The position numbers and the translations under genes are program-made. From Streptomyces venezuelae (GTDB lineage: Bacteria; Actinomycetota; Actinomycetes; Streptomycetales; Streptomycetaceae), in assembly GCF_008642275.1 (NCBI RefSeq), contig NZ_CP029189.1:3106001-3170000 (forward strand): a DNA stretch of 64,000 nucleotides. The letters run 5' to 3'. The stretch's first letter is position 1. Each line of letters opens with the position of its first letter. The notes under the pieces were generated by a model. The model was given only the letters and a program-made list of their open reading frames with translations. It was not told the origin of the DNA and searched no databases. Positions 22,715-31,785 of this stretch are shown piece by piece.

Positions 22715-25145
22715 TGCGGAACCTCTGCGTGAACTGGGAGATCTGACCGGGCAGGGCGGTGACTTCGAGGGCGCGTATGGCCATGCCGGTGGCTCCGAAC
22801 ATGGCCGGGACCAGCAGGCAGCCGAGGGCGGCGCTGAGCATCGGGTCGGGGATCATCGGGCCGGCGATCCAGCCGGTGGCGGCCGCGGCGACGGCGGCGA
22901 CCCCGAGCCGGCTGATGCTGACGGCGACCCGGCGGACCTGGATGACGATGATCCGCGAGCCGAGGCCGGCGAGGAGCAGGACGGCGGTGGTGGAGATGCC
23001 GGCGGCGTTGGCGGCGGCGATGCCGTAGGTGCCCCACCAGCGGACGGCGAACGCTCCGGCCACGACGTTGACGAGCAGTCCGGCACCCATCGCGAACGCC
23101 GGGAACCAGGTGGGCCGGGCGGTCGAGAAGAAGGGCCGGGACAGTGCTCCGACGAGGCAGTGGCCGAGGAGTCCGAGTGCGTAGACCCGCATGACGGAGG
23201 CGGTCGCGAGGGTGTCCTCGTGGGTGAAGGCCCCGCGTTCGAAGAGGACCTCGATGATCTGGGGCGCGTAGCCGATGACGAGGGCGGTGCCCATCAGGAC
23301 GGCCAGCGAGGCCAGCGCGAGGTCCTGCTCCACCCGCCGCCGGGCCTTCTCCCGCTCCCCCGCGGCCATGGCCTGGGCGACGACGGGGAAGGTGACGGTG
23401 CAGATCATCAGCGACAGCACCATCGGCATCTGCGCGACCTTCTGCGCGTAGTTGAGATGGGAGATCGCCCCGGGCGGGAGCGAGGCGGCCAGGAACCGCT
23501 CGACGAGCACCTGTGACTGCCGGAACACCGCGAAGAAGATCACGGGGGCGATCACCCCGAAGGCGATGAGGGTGGGGCGGTCCCGGTCGCGCTGGTTGCG
23601 CGGGGCGGCCTTCTTCGCGCGGGGCGGGCCGAAGCCCACGTTGCGGACGAAGGCGGGCAGTTGGACGAGTGCCATCAGGAGTCCGCCGACCGCGACGCCT
23701 GCGGCGGCGGCCCGGACGCCCCACAGGGCGTGCAGGGCGACCATCGTGCCGATGATGCCGACGTTGTACGAGACGTAGATCGCGGCGGGCGGCAGGAAGC
23801 ACCGGTGCGCGCGCAGCGCTGCGCTGAAGTAGCCGGCGATGCCGAAGGAGAGCACGGTCAGCGCGGTGAACCGGGTGCACTCGACGGCCAGTGCGGGGTC
23901 GGGCAGGCCGGGGGCGAGTACGGCGACGACGGCGGGCGCGGCCACGACGAGCAGGGAGGCGACGGCGGCCAGGAACACGACGAGGCGCGGCAGGGTCGCC
24001 CCCACCAGGAGCCGTACGGGGTCCTGTGTGCGGGCCTCCCTGCGGGTGAGCCCGGCCCGGCCGGCGGCCCGCCGGGCCAGGGCCTGGCTGAAGGCGGGCA
24101 CCATCAGCAGCGCCATGGCGTCCTCGATCAGCAGCGTGGAGGCCATCTCGGGCACGGTCCAGGCGATCAGGAAGGCGTCGCTGTCGTGCCCGGCTCCGAA
24201 GAGGTGCGCGATGGTCTGGTCGCGCAGCAGCCCGAGCACCGCCCCGGCGGCGGTCAGTCCGGCGGTGACGGCGGCGGCCTTGGCCAGGAACCGCCCGAGC
24301 GGCTGGCTTCCGACGGGGCCGTTCCCCGCGGGGGCGTTCCCACCGGCGGCGTTCCCCCCGGGGGCGGCGGATCCGGGCACGGGGCTCCCCCCGGGGGTGG
24401 CGGGGAGCTCACCCGCCCGGCGGGCCTGGCTCGGCCGCCCCCCGCCGGCGGTGCCGCTGCCGCCGGGAGCGGCCGGAGGGAAGGGCTCGCCCGCGGTGCG
24501 GCTCCCGTCGGGGGAGGTACAGGGCCCGCCCGCGCGGTGCGCCTGACGGACCCCGCCCCGCGGCCGGCTCCCGTCGGCGGCGGCGGAGTCGGGCGCCTGA
24601 CCGCCGCCGGGGGTGGCGGAACGCGCCACCGCGCGGCGGTCCTGGCCCGCCCCGGCCTCCACCCGCATGCTGTGCCGTCCCGAGGCTCCGCCCGGGTACC
24701 CGGCGGAACCGAACGCGGGCCCGCGCGGGAGCCCCCCGGCGACGAACCCGGGGTCGGCCGGGACGGGCACGGCCGGGCGGGCCGCGTCGTCAGGGCCCGG
24801 GAGACCCGGCAGACCCGACAGGCCGGGCAGGCCCCGCAGACCCGGCAGGCTCCGCGGGCCCGCAGAGCCGGATCCCGGCACTCCGGGGCGGGCCGCCGGG
24901 TCCTCCCCGCCGGCGGCCCGCCCGGCCACCGGCGCACCGCCCGGGTACCCGGCCACGCCGCTACGGCCGACCGGATCGGCCCCGCCCACGGACCGCCCGG
25001 GCACAGGCACGTTCCCCGGACGGCCCGCGGGACCGGGATCCGCCGGGACACGCGACGGGCCGGCGGCCGGGGCTCCCGGGACACGGGCGTGGCCCGCCCC
25101 GGCCGGAGGGCCGGAGGCGGGCCGCCAAGGCGTGGTGTCCGTCAC
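22704..25145 (-). CDS. MurJ-like lipid-linked oligosaccharide flippase with long N-terminal extension
   Basis: Protein of 813 aa. Residues ~281-813 form a MurJ/MVF-type 14-TM flippase (LGLLRDQTIAHLFGAG, DSDAFLIAWTVPE, NVGIIGTMVALHAL, SHLNYAQKVAQMPMVLS, ERGAFTHEDT). MurJ moves undecaprenyl-linked sugar units to the outer face of the membrane. In this operon it most likely serves the exopolysaccharide, in the place of a Wzx flippase, rather than lipid II. The first ~280 residues are Gly/Pro/Ala/Arg-rich and predicted disordered, much longer than in E. coli MurJ. GTG 25145 overlaps the ligase gene by GTGA. Confidence 0.88.
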   Translation of the reverse strand: MTDTTPWRPASGPPAGAGHARVPGAPAAGPSRVPADPGPAGRPGNVPVPGRSVGGADPVGRSGVAGYPGGAPVAGRAAGGEDPAARPGVPGSGSAGPRSLPGLRGLPGLSGLPGLPGPDDAARPAVPVPADPGFVAGGLPRGPAFGSAGYPGGASGRHSMRVEAGAGQDRRAVARSATPGGGQAPDSAAADGSRPRGGVRQAHRAGGPCTSPDGSRTAGEPFPPAAPGGSGTAGGGRPSQARRAGELPATPGGSPVPGSAAPGGNAAGGNAPAGNGPVGSQPLGRFLAKAAAVTAGLTAAGAVLGLLRDQTIAHLFGAGHDSDAFLIAWTVPEMASTLLIEDAMALLMVPAFSQALARRAAGRAGLTRREARTQDPVRLLVGATLPRLVVFLAAVASLLVVAAPAVVAVLAPGLPDPALAVECTRFTALTVLSFGIAGYFSAALRAHRCFLPPAAIYVSYNVGIIGTMVALHALWGVRAAAAGVAVGGLLMALVQLPAFVRNVGFGPPRAKKAAPRNQRDRDRPTLIAFGVIAPVIFFAVFRQSQVLVERFLAASLPPGAISHLNYAQKVAQMPMVLSLMICTVTFPVVAQAMAAGEREKARRRVEQDLALASLAVLMGTALVIGYAPQIIEVLFERGAFTHEDTLATASVMRVYALGLLGHCLVGALSRPFFSTARPTWFPAFAMGAGLLVNVVAGAFAVRWWGTYGIAAANAAGISTTAVLLLAGLGSRIIVIQVRRVAVSISRLGVAAVAAAATGWIAGPMIPDPMLSAALGCLLVPAMFGATGMAIRALEVTALPGQISQFTQRFRNVR

Positions 25146-26554
25146 GGGCGAGCCGCAACCCCGGGGGCCCTACCCCGTGAACCCGCACCCGTGGCGGCTC
25201 CGGAGACCGCGCCCGCCCCGCGCAGTGGACCTGCGGCCTCCCGGGAGGGAAGCGCCCACCAGGCCGCCAGGCCGATGATCACTCCGGTCAGCACCGTGGA
25301 CGGCCCGCCGATGTCGGCGTAGAGGAAGTCGGTCAGCTGCCACACGAACAGCCCGGTCGCGATCAGTCCGCAGTCCCGTGCCGCGGTGCCCGCGCCGGCG
25401 GCGAGCCGGCGCACTCCCGCCACCAGCAGCGCCGCCCAGCCGCCCACGAGTGCGACCAGCCCGACCAGGCCCTGCTCGCTCAGGATCAGCAGGTACATGT
25501 TGTGCGGGGAGAGCAGGGGCTGGCGCAGGTACGCCTGCCCGGCGCCCGCGGTGTCGCTGCCGGAGGACAGGCCCAGCGAGGCGTGCCCGTCCCGGTTGGC
25601 CGGGAAGCCCTTGAGCCCCACCCCGACCGCGGGCCGCTCGCGCCACATCGACTCGGCGGCGGCCCACATCGTGTAGCGGTCGGTCACCGACTGGTCGGGG
25701 GCGCTGGAGACCTGGGTGATGGAGGTCAGCCGTTCGGCGACCATCTCCGAGCCGACCCCGAACCCGCCGACCAGGACCACCCCGGCGGCCGCCAGTGCGG
25801 CGACCACCTTCAGGGCCCGCCGGATCCCGGACAGTGCCATCACCAGCACCGCCGCGCCCGCGGTGGCGATCCACGCGCCCCGGCTGAAGGACAGCACCAG
25901 CGGGAGCACCAGCACCAGCGCGCAGGCTCCCGCGATCCGCCGCAGGCGCCGCGGCAGCCCCGGGGCGAGCCCGGCCGCGGTCGCCACGATCAGCCCGTAC
26001 GCCACGACGGTGGCCATGCCCATGACGTCACCGGGGCCGAAGGTGCCGACGGCCCGGACGTCCTCGCCCTGGTACGAGGCCCCCGTGTGGGTGGCGTACT
26101 GCACCACCCCGACCGCGCCCTGCACCAGGGCCAGGACCACGAAGCACCCGGCGGCCAGCCGGAACTCCGCGGCGTCCCGCACCAGCAGCACCACGGCCGC
26201 CGGGACCAGCACGAAGACCTGGAGGTAGCGCACGAAGCCGGGCAGGGCGGCGTACGGGTCCCCCGCGGTCATCGTGGCGACCGCGAGGCCCACGGCCGGC
26301 GCCCCGAGCACCGCGACACCCAGCGGGGTCAGCGCCCGCACCCGGCCGCGCAGCGCCTGCACGGCGCAGACGAGGACCAGCAGCAGCGAGGCGGCGTCGG
26401 CCGGGCCGACCTTCCCGGAGGCGGTGGCGTCCCCCGCCGGGAGCGGGGCGAGCAGGAACAGCACGGTGGCGGCGAGCGGCAGCAGCGGCCAGTGCCCGCG
26501 CAGCAGGGCCGGCCCGTCCGGCCGGATCCACCGGCCCGGTACGGCGAGACTCAT
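25142..26554 (-). CDS. O-antigen ligase/polymerase-like membrane protein
   Basis: Polytopic protein of 470 aa (about 11 hydrophobic segments) of the WaaL/Wzy superfamily. The large extracytoplasmic loop with conserved pattern RYTMWAAAESMWRERPAVGVGLKGFP and SPHNMYLLILSEQGLVGL is characteristic (PHN and downstream Gly). It polymerises or ligates polysaccharide units at the outer face of the membrane. The C terminus is Ala/Gly-rich. Start ATG 26554 shares one base with the sugar transferase stop (TGATG), so translation is coupled. Confidence 0.85.
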   Translation of the reverse strand: MSLAVPGRWIRPDGPALLRGHWPLLPLAATVLFLLAPLPAGDATASGKVGPADAASLLLVLVCAVQALRGRVRALTPLGVAVLGAPAVGLAVATMTAGDPYAALPGFVRYLQVFVLVPAAVVLLVRDAAEFRLAAGCFVVLALVQGAVGVVQYATHTGASYQGEDVRAVGTFGPGDVMGMATVVAYGLIVATAAGLAPGLPRRLRRIAGACALVLVLPLVLSFSRGAWIATAGAAVLVMALSGIRRALKVVAALAAAGVVLVGGFGVGSEMVAERLTSITQVSSAPDQSVTDRYTMWAAAESMWRERPAVGVGLKGFPANRDGHASLGLSSGSDTAGAGQAYLRQPLLSPHNMYLLILSEQGLVGLVALVGGWAALLVAGVRRLAAGAGTAARDCGLIATGLFVWQLTDFLYADIGGPSTVLTGVIIGLAAWWALPSREAAGPLRGAGAVSGAATGAGSRGRAPGVAARP

Positions 26555-28083
26555 CAGCTGCCCCCCAGCCGGAAGCGGAAGAAGGAGGCCGCGGTGCGGG
26601 CGAGGATCCACAGGTCCTGCCACAGCGACCAGGTGTCGATGTAGTGGTTGTCGAAGCGGGCCCGGTCCTCGATGGAGGTGTCCCCGCGCAGGCCGTTGAT
26701 CTGGGCGAGGCCGGTGATGCCGACGGGCATCCGGTGGCGGGCCTCGTAGCCGGGGTGGACGGTGGAGAACTTGGCGACGAAGAAGGGACGTTCGGGGCGG
26801 GGTCCGACGAGGGCCATGTCACCGCGTACGACGTTCCACAGCTGCGGGAGCTCGTCCAGCGAGGACTTGCGCAGGAAGGACCCGACCGGGCTCATCCCGC
26901 GGTCGCCCGCGACGGTCCAGCGGGTGGCGGCCTCGTGCGCGTCGGCGCGCAGGGTACGGAACTTCAGCAGGGTGAAGGGGCGCCCGTACAGGCCGACCCG
27001 CTCCTGCCGGAAGATCACCCCGGGGCCGTCCCAGACCCGTACGGCCAGCGCGCAGGCCGCCATGACGGGGGCGGCGGCGAGCAGCGCGACGAGGGCGAGC
27101 ACGGTGTCGATGACCCGCTTGGCCCAGCGCTCCAGCGGCCGGGCCGGGCGCGGGAGCAGCGGCTGCACGGCGAACCCCCAGAGCTGGTCGGTGGGGTGCG
27201 GCACCCGCATGCCGGTGACCTTGGCGGTGCCGGCCGGGTCGGCGAGCCACAGCCGGCAGCCGTGGTCGTGGAAGAGCCGGACCAGGGAGGCGGTGCGCTC
27301 GTCGGCCTCCGGGGGCCGGGTGAACACCGCGTGCCCGACCGAGTTCTGGATGACCGCGCGCCGGATGTCCTCGTGGGTGGCGAGCAGCGGCAGGGTGCCG
27401 CCGTCGCTCTCGGCGGGCGGGTAGCCCGCGACGGGATCGGCGAGTCCGACCGGGCGCAGTCCGTACTCGGGGCGGCCGTGCAGCGCGGCGGCCACCGCGC
27501 TCGCTCCGGGGCCGGGTCCGACGACGAGGGCGGAGACGGGCCGGCGGACGGCGGAGCGGCGCCGCAGCTGGTTGACGAGTCCGCGGCCCGCGCACGCCAG
27601 GACGGCCTGCAGGCAGACGGCGGTGAGCAGCACGCTCCAGCCCATGGCCCGGGCCGGGGAGGCGGCGGCCGTGACGGCGGCGACCGAGCACCACAGGACG
27701 GCGGACCGCCCGGCCAGCACGGGCAGTTCGAGGAGTGCGGAGGGGGCGAGCCGCGGCCGGTAGAGCCCGGCCTGCGCGTGCAGCGCGGCGAGCAGGAGGG
27801 GGGCGGCGTACAGGACGGGCGGCGCCGTAGCGGGCAGGGTCGTCGCGGTGAGTACGGCGGCCAGCGCGTCGGCGGTCAGCAGCGGGAGGACTCGGCCGCG
27901 ACGGCGCACGCGGCGGGGGCGTACGGCGGAGCGGGCCAGGTCGGCCCTCGGCCCGCGCGGGGGGTGGATGGCGGTCGCCGAACGGCGGGCCGCCGCGAGG
28001 TGCGCGGGCGCGAAGGCGCCTGCGCGGGCGGGCCCCGTGCCGCCCTGCTTGGTGTGCCGGGCGGGTGCGCTGTCCATCGTCAT
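26554..28083 (-). CDS. Polyprenyl glycosylphosphotransferase (exopolysaccharide initiation)
   Basis: Membrane enzyme of 509 aa: ~4-5 N-terminal hydrophobic helices (residues ~50-190), a CoA-binding-like central domain, and the C-terminal bacterial sugar transferase domain (~300-505). Motifs: KRVIDTVLALVALL membrane hairpin, FRQERVGLYGRPFTLLKFRT, SFLRKSSLDELPQLWNVVRGDM, LVGPRPERP, GITGLAQINGLRG. It transfers a sugar-1-phosphate from a nucleotide sugar to undecaprenyl phosphate, the first step of polymer synthesis. Overlaps the upstream GT4 gene by ATGA. The Asp-Glu in SSLDELPQ is the usual catalytic pair. Confidence 0.93.
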   Translation of the reverse strand: MTMDSAPARHTKQGGTGPARAGAFAPAHLAAARRSATAIHPPRGPRADLARSAVRPRRVRRRGRVLPLLTADALAAVLTATTLPATAPPVLYAAPLLLAALHAQAGLYRPRLAPSALLELPVLAGRSAVLWCSVAAVTAAASPARAMGWSVLLTAVCLQAVLACAGRGLVNQLRRRSAVRRPVSALVVGPGPGASAVAAALHGRPEYGLRPVGLADPVAGYPPAESDGGTLPLLATHEDIRRAVIQNSVGHAVFTRPPEADERTASLVRLFHDHGCRLWLADPAGTAKVTGMRVPHPTDQLWGFAVQPLLPRPARPLERWAKRVIDTVLALVALLAAAPVMAACALAVRVWDGPGVIFRQERVGLYGRPFTLLKFRTLRADAHEAATRWTVAGDRGMSPVGSFLRKSSLDELPQLWNVVRGDMALVGPRPERPFFVAKFSTVHPGYEARHRMPVGITGLAQINGLRGDTSIEDRARFDNHYIDTWSLWQDLWILARTAASFFRFRLGGS

Positions 28084-29267
28084 CGGCTGATGCGCTCCTG
28101 GTTCAAGGGCCGGGGCCTGCCCAGCAGTTCGTGGTACAGGCCGGTGACCGCGTCCGTGGTCCGCCGCACGTCGAAGTCGGTCCGGGCGTGCTGCCGGGCC
28201 TGCTCACCGAGTTCGGCGAGGAGCCGCGGCTCGGCGAGCAGCCGTCCCAGGGCCTCGGCCAGGGCCGTCGGATCCTCCGGCGGCACCAGGCACAGGCGTC
28301 CTTGGCCCGGCGGCAGGCTCTCCCTGGCGCCGCTGACGTCGGAGACCAGGACCGGGCGGCCACAGGCCATGGCTTCGAGCGGGGCGAGCGCCATGCCTTC
28401 CCACCGCGACGGCAGTACAACGAGATCGGCGGCCCGAAGCCACGGTCGGATGTCGGAGGCGGCGCCCGCGAAGTGCACATCGGGTGGCGCGGTGCGGCGC
28501 AGCCGTTCGGTGTCGGGGCCGTCCCCGACGAGGGCGAGGCGGGCGCCGGGGACGGTGGCGAGCAGCTCCGGCCAGGCGCGCAGCAGGATGTCCTGCCCCT
28601 TCTGGGGGCAGATGCGGCCCACGCACACGGCGAGCGGGGCGTCGGCCGGGAAGCCTGCGGGCATCGGCAGTTCGGCCCGGGCCCGGGCCCGGTCGCGGTC
28701 GGGGTCGGGCCCGCCGGGGCGGAAGTGGTCCAGGTCCACGCCGTTGCGGATCACCGTCCAGCGGGCGGTGATCCCCTCGGTCTCGCCCGCACGGCGTTCG
28801 GCGTCGCTGACGCAGAGCACCCGGTCGGCCCAGCGGGCCCCGTACCGCTCCCAGCGCAGTGCGAGCGCGCCGGTGGCGCCGCCGACCGCGTCGAAGGACC
28901 AGGCGTGGGGCTGGAAGACGGTGGGCAGGCTCCCGCGCGCGGCGAGCCGGCCGGCCAGGCCGGCCTTGGCGCTGTGGGCGTGCAGGAGGTCGGGCCGTAC
29001 GTGGTGGAGCACCTGCCGGGCGCCGATGATCTCGGCGGGCAGGCCGGGGCCGGGGGCCCGCCCGGCGCGCCAGGTGAGCACCTCGGCTCCGGCGGCCCGG
29101 GCGGCGTCGGCGAGCGTGCCGCCGGGCGGACACCCGACGACGGTGCGCAGCCCTTCGGCGGTCTGTGCGCGGACGAGGTCGGTGACGACCCTGGCCACAC
29201 CGCCGTCGACGGGTTGTACGAGGTGGAGGACGGTCGTGGGCTGTGCCGCCCGAGGCTGACTGGGCAC
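28080..29267 (-). CDS. Glycosyltransferase family 4
   Basis: GT-B glycosyltransferase of 395 aa. Acceptor domain with the glycine-rich loop QPVDGGVARVV; donor domain with GRICPQKGQDILL, LALVGDGPD and SRWEGMALAPLEAMACGRPVL (EX7E motif). It probably adds the second sugar after the polyprenyl transferase whose gene overlaps it. GTG 29267 is chosen: AGGAGA lies nine bases upstream and the 19-base gap to the preceding stop fits, whereas the longer frame to 29321 would overlap the upstream gene. Confidence 0.9.
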   Translation of the reverse strand: MPSQPRAAQPTTVLHLVQPVDGGVARVVTDLVRAQTAEGLRTVVGCPPGGTLADAARAAGAEVLTWRAGRAPGPGLPAEIIGARQVLHHVRPDLLHAHSAKAGLAGRLAARGSLPTVFQPHAWSFDAVGGATGALALRWERYGARWADRVLCVSDAERRAGETEGITARWTVIRNGVDLDHFRPGGPDPDRDRARARAELPMPAGFPADAPLAVCVGRICPQKGQDILLRAWPELLATVPGARLALVGDGPDTERLRRTAPPDVHFAGAASDIRPWLRAADLVVLPSRWEGMALAPLEAMACGRPVLVSDVSGARESLPPGQGRLCLVPPEDPTALAEALGRLLAEPRLLAELGEQARQHARTDFDVRRTTDAVTGLYHELLGRPRPLNQERISR

Positions 29268-29286
29268 GTGGAGTGGTCTCCTACGT

Positions 29287-30378
29287 TCAGCGGCGCGCGT
29301 CTGTCTGAACGAAGAGCACACCGAGGAAATGACCCTGACTTTCGCCCGTGAATCTGAAGCTCAGACTGCGGGCACCACCGGACAGGGCGGGACTCAGGTC
29401 GAACACGTCCGCGTCATATCCGAGATTGTTCACGTGTTCGGGCTGTCGCGCGAACGGCTGATCACCGAATTCCGTGATCGTGGAATTCATAACATCATTA
29501 AAAGGATTTTCTCCGTCACTGAGGCTCACCCGGCGGCCGCTGTCGGCCGTCACGGTGAGTGAATCCCCGAGGACGCCCCGGTCCCCGTCGTACCCGACGA
29601 GCCCGACCCGGCCCGCGGAACCGGCCGGCGCCTCCAGGCCCTCGACCTCGACGACCGCGTCGGCGGCGCGGGCGGCGACCGACTCGAAGCCGTCCCACAG
29701 CGAGATCCGGCGCACCGGCTCCTGCGGGTGCTCGTAGGCGACGACCAGCGTCCAGCCGCCCCAGGCACCCACCTCGGAGTGCCCCATCGCGATGTTGAGC
29801 TGGGCCACCGTCCACAGGCCTGCGCCGCCCTTGCGGACCAGCGGGGTCACGTCGGCGGAGGCCTGGTAGGCATCGCTGCCCGCGTCCGTGCGGTGGCCCG
29901 TCACCGTGTCGGCGAGGACCTCCTTGTACGCGCCGCCGGGCTCCGCGACCAGCACCCGGCCGTTGTCCTCCGGCGGCTTCTGCTCGCCCACCCGCAGGTT
30001 CCCGCCCCAGTAGAGACGCGCGTACGAGACCTTCGCGCCCTGCGGCACCTTGAGCTCGGCCCGGGTGGAGTTGTAGGTGTCCGGATTCTTGTCGACCTCG
30101 CTGTAGAACATCTCGAAGTCGCCGTTGACCCCGGCCGCGCCCTTCTTGACCTCGGCGCACGGCTCGGCCTGGGGGGACTGCTCCTTGCGGCAGCTGATGC
30201 CGGAGTTGGAGGCGCGCACCAGCCCGCCGTGCTGCACCGCCTGGTAACGCTGGGTGAACGGGATCCGGGGCAGCTCCTTGGGAGCGGGAACCGCCGCGCC
30301 CGCCGTCTGGGGGTTCAGGGAAAGGGTGAGGCAGGACAGCAGACCGAGCGCGCCGAGGATTCTGCGGGAGGAACCCAT
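29287..30378 (-). CDS. Secreted beta-rich protein, DUF3344-like
   Basis: Secreted protein of 363 aa: signal peptide MGSSRRILGALGLLSCLTL with cleavage near AGAAVP. The mature region is beta-rich, with a pattern I associate with DUF3344 (VSYARLYWGGNL, AYQASADVTPLVRKGGAGLW, GAWGGWTLVVAYEHP, ISLWDGFESV). It may bind or present the polysaccharide on the hypha; no enzyme motif seen. ATG 30378 is preceded by GGAGAC at seven bases; the frame is open upstream to 30450. It is the first gene of the minus-strand polysaccharide operon, divergent from the rodlin genes. Confidence 0.75.
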   Translation of the reverse strand: MGSSRRILGALGLLSCLTLSLNPQTAGAAVPAPKELPRIPFTQRYQAVQHGGLVRASNSGISCRKEQSPQAEPCAEVKKGAAGVNGDFEMFYSEVDKNPDTYNSTRAELKVPQGAKVSYARLYWGGNLRVGEQKPPEDNGRVLVAEPGGAYKEVLADTVTGHRTDAGSDAYQASADVTPLVRKGGAGLWTVAQLNIAMGHSEVGAWGGWTLVVAYEHPQEPVRRISLWDGFESVAARAADAVVEVEGLEAPAGSAGRVGLVGYDGDRGVLGDSLTVTADSGRRVSLSDGENPFNDVMNSTITEFGDQPFARQPEHVNNLGYDADVFDLSPALSGGARSLSFRFTGESQGHFLGVLFVQTDARR

Positions 30379-30769
30379 GACCCTGTCTCCATTTTCGATC
30401 AAGGGGACAAAACAGGAGTGAACTTTGGCAGAAATCAGGCGGGAAATCACGCCGGACTCGCTCGTACGGCCTTTTGGGCGATAGCACGCACCCTCACAAC
30501 CGGCGGGTCGTTATGGGTTGCACCATTGTTCGAACCGAAAGGAAATGCGGAGATGAGCGGCCCACCCTGCTCCAGGGCCTCCGTCGCCGTCCCGCCGAAC
30601 GTGGTCGCCCTGCCGAACGCCTCGTTCGGCAGCACCCGCATCAGCGCCCGACCGTCAACCGTGCTGCCCGAAACGCCCGCATCCGAGTGAAGCCACGCAA
30701 CCCGAACCGGGACCGCGCCGTTGATCCGGGTGCTCCACTACCGGGCAATCCTGCAAAAAAGGGACGACA
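30379..30769. other. Divergent intergenic region, polysaccharide operon / rodlin locus
   Basis: 390 bases between the starts of the DUF3344-like gene (minus) and the first rodlin gene (plus). It is more AT-rich than its surroundings (for example CGGGTCGTTATGGGTTGC near 30510). A sigma-BldN-like promoter (30696-30724) serves the rodlin. I see no convincing gene: a possible 64-residue minus-strand frame at 30447-30641 lacks a ribosome site. Confidence 0.55.
30696..30724 (+). promoter_or_regulatory. Sigma-BldN-like promoter of first rodlin gene
   Basis: CGCAAC (30696-30701), 17 bases, CGTTGA (30719-30724). The sigma-BldN consensus known from bldM and rodlin/chaplin control is close to CGTAAC and CGTTGA with ~16 bp between. 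The second rodlin gene has the same layout, 17-base spacer and 46 bases from the -10 to ATG. Confidence 0.6.
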
Positions 30770-31180
30770 ATGATCAAGAAGATGATGGCCTCGGCCGCGG
30801 TTGCCGCCTCGGTCGTGGGCATCGGTGCCGCCATGGCGCCGCAGGCTATGGCCATCGGCAACGACAACGGCGTCAACACCGTCCAGGGCAACGGCGCCGC
30901 GCAGATCTACGGCAACCAGGCGACCTACGGCAACATGAGCCCGCAGATGGCTCTGATCCAGGGCTCCTTCAACAAGCCCTGCATCGCCCTCCCCGCGAAG
31001 GCCAACGTGCAGTCCGTGCTGGCCCTGATCAACGTCGGCGTCCAGGACATCCCCGTCCTGTCCAGCCCGCAGAACCAGCAGTGCACCGAGAACTCCACCC
31101 AGGCCAAGGGCGACGAGGCCCTCTCGCACATCCTGGACAACATCCCGGTCCTCTCCGGCAACGTCTCGAACGGCAGCTGA
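30770..31180 (+). CDS. rdlA: Rodlin (RdlA/RdlB family), first copy
   Basis: Secreted rodlin of 136 aa. Rodlins assemble with chaplins into the amyloid rodlet mosaic on aerial hyphae and spores. Signal peptide (MIKKMMASAAVAASVVGIG, cleavage after MAPQAMA) then the conserved rodlin body: [79 protein letters not shown] (given in parts). Two Cys (PCIA, QQCTE). ATG 30770 follows AAGGGACG. The second rodlin at 34730 is a close paralogue with a similar upstream region. The A/B label is arbitrary. Confidence 0.95.
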   Translation: MIKKMMASAAVAASVVGIGAAMAPQAMAIGNDNGVNTVQGNGAAQIYGNQATYGNMSPQMALIQGSFNKPCIALPAKANVQSVLALINVGVQDIPVLSSPQNQQCTENSTQAKGDEALSHILDNIPVLSGNVSNGS

Positions 31181-31195
31181 CCGAGGCCCGCGCCA

Positions 31196-31233
31196 GCGAG
31201 GCCGTCGCACCCACCGGGTCGCGGCGGCCTCGC
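31196..31233 (+). terminator. Hairpin terminator after rodlin 1
   Basis: GCGAGGCCGTCGC (31196-31208) pairs with GCGGCGGCCTCGC (31221-31233), 13 pairs with one G-T wobble and a 12-base loop, beginning 15 bases after the rodlin stop codon. Confidence 0.7.
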
Positions 31234-31430
31234 CGCATGTGGGGCCGGGATGCCCCGGCCCCCGAATTGTCGATACGAATCCGCCGGCACCCGGAATTCG
31301 GTCCGGACTTCGGTCCGCGCATCGGGGTGAATTGCCGGCAGACCGCCAAGAATATGCGGTTTCTTTTTCCCGGGCCGCTCGTTGTTATTTCTGCAGTGGA
31401 CACGCCCCTGCGGGAAGGAAAGAAATCAAA

Positions 31431-31664
31431 ATGACGTACAAGAAGGCAGTGGTGCTGGCCGCCGGCGCTCTCATGCTCGCCGGTGCCGCCTCCCCCGCCA
31501 TGGCCGACTCGAACGCGGCCGGCCAGGCCGTCGGTTCCCCCGGCGTCCTGTCCGGCAACCTGGTCCAGGTGCCCGTCCACGTCCCGGTCAACGTCTGCGG
31601 CAACACCGTGAACATCATCGCGCTGCTGAACCCGGCGTTCGGCAACACCTGCGTCAACGCCTGA
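31431..31664 (+). CDS. Short chaplin
   Basis: Secreted amyloid surfactant protein of 77 aa. Signal peptide MTYKKAVVLAAGALMLAGA with cleavage near AMADS. One chaplin domain: GQAVGSPGVLSGN, VQVPVHVPVNVCGNTVNIIALLNPAFGNTCVN with the two conserved Cys. Short chaplins lower surface tension so that hyphae can grow into the air and coat the spore. ATG 31431 follows GGAAGGAAAG. It belongs to the ChpD-H class, closest in look to ChpE/ChpH. A 15-bp stem hairpin lies between it and the long chaplin gene. Confidence 0.95.
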   Translation: MTYKKAVVLAAGALMLAGAASPAMADSNAAGQAVGSPGVLSGNLVQVPVHVPVNVCGNTVNIIALLNPAFGNTCVNA

Positions 31665-31703
31665 CGAAGCGCTTGTGCCCGCGAGGGCAAGCCTCCTCGG
31701 GGT

Positions 31704-31737
31704 GGCCTAGGAGTGCACGGCGGTGCACTCCGAGGCC
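31704..31737 (+). terminator. Hairpin between short and long chaplin genes
   Basis: GGCCTAGGAGTGCAC (31704-31718) pairs with GTGCACTCCGAGGCC (31723-31737): 15 bp with one A-G mismatch and a GGCG loop. It ends the short chaplin transcript or attenuates read-through into the long chaplin gene, 48 bases before its ATG. Confidence 0.72.
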
Positions 31738-31785
31738 TCCTCCGATTCCACACCGGCCGTGGCGCCGGTAGACAGGGAAGGACCC

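Noticed and set aside
30447..30641. Possible 64-residue minus-strand gene upstream of the rodlin
   Set aside because: No ribosome site, no recognisable motif, and it covers the expected promoter region.
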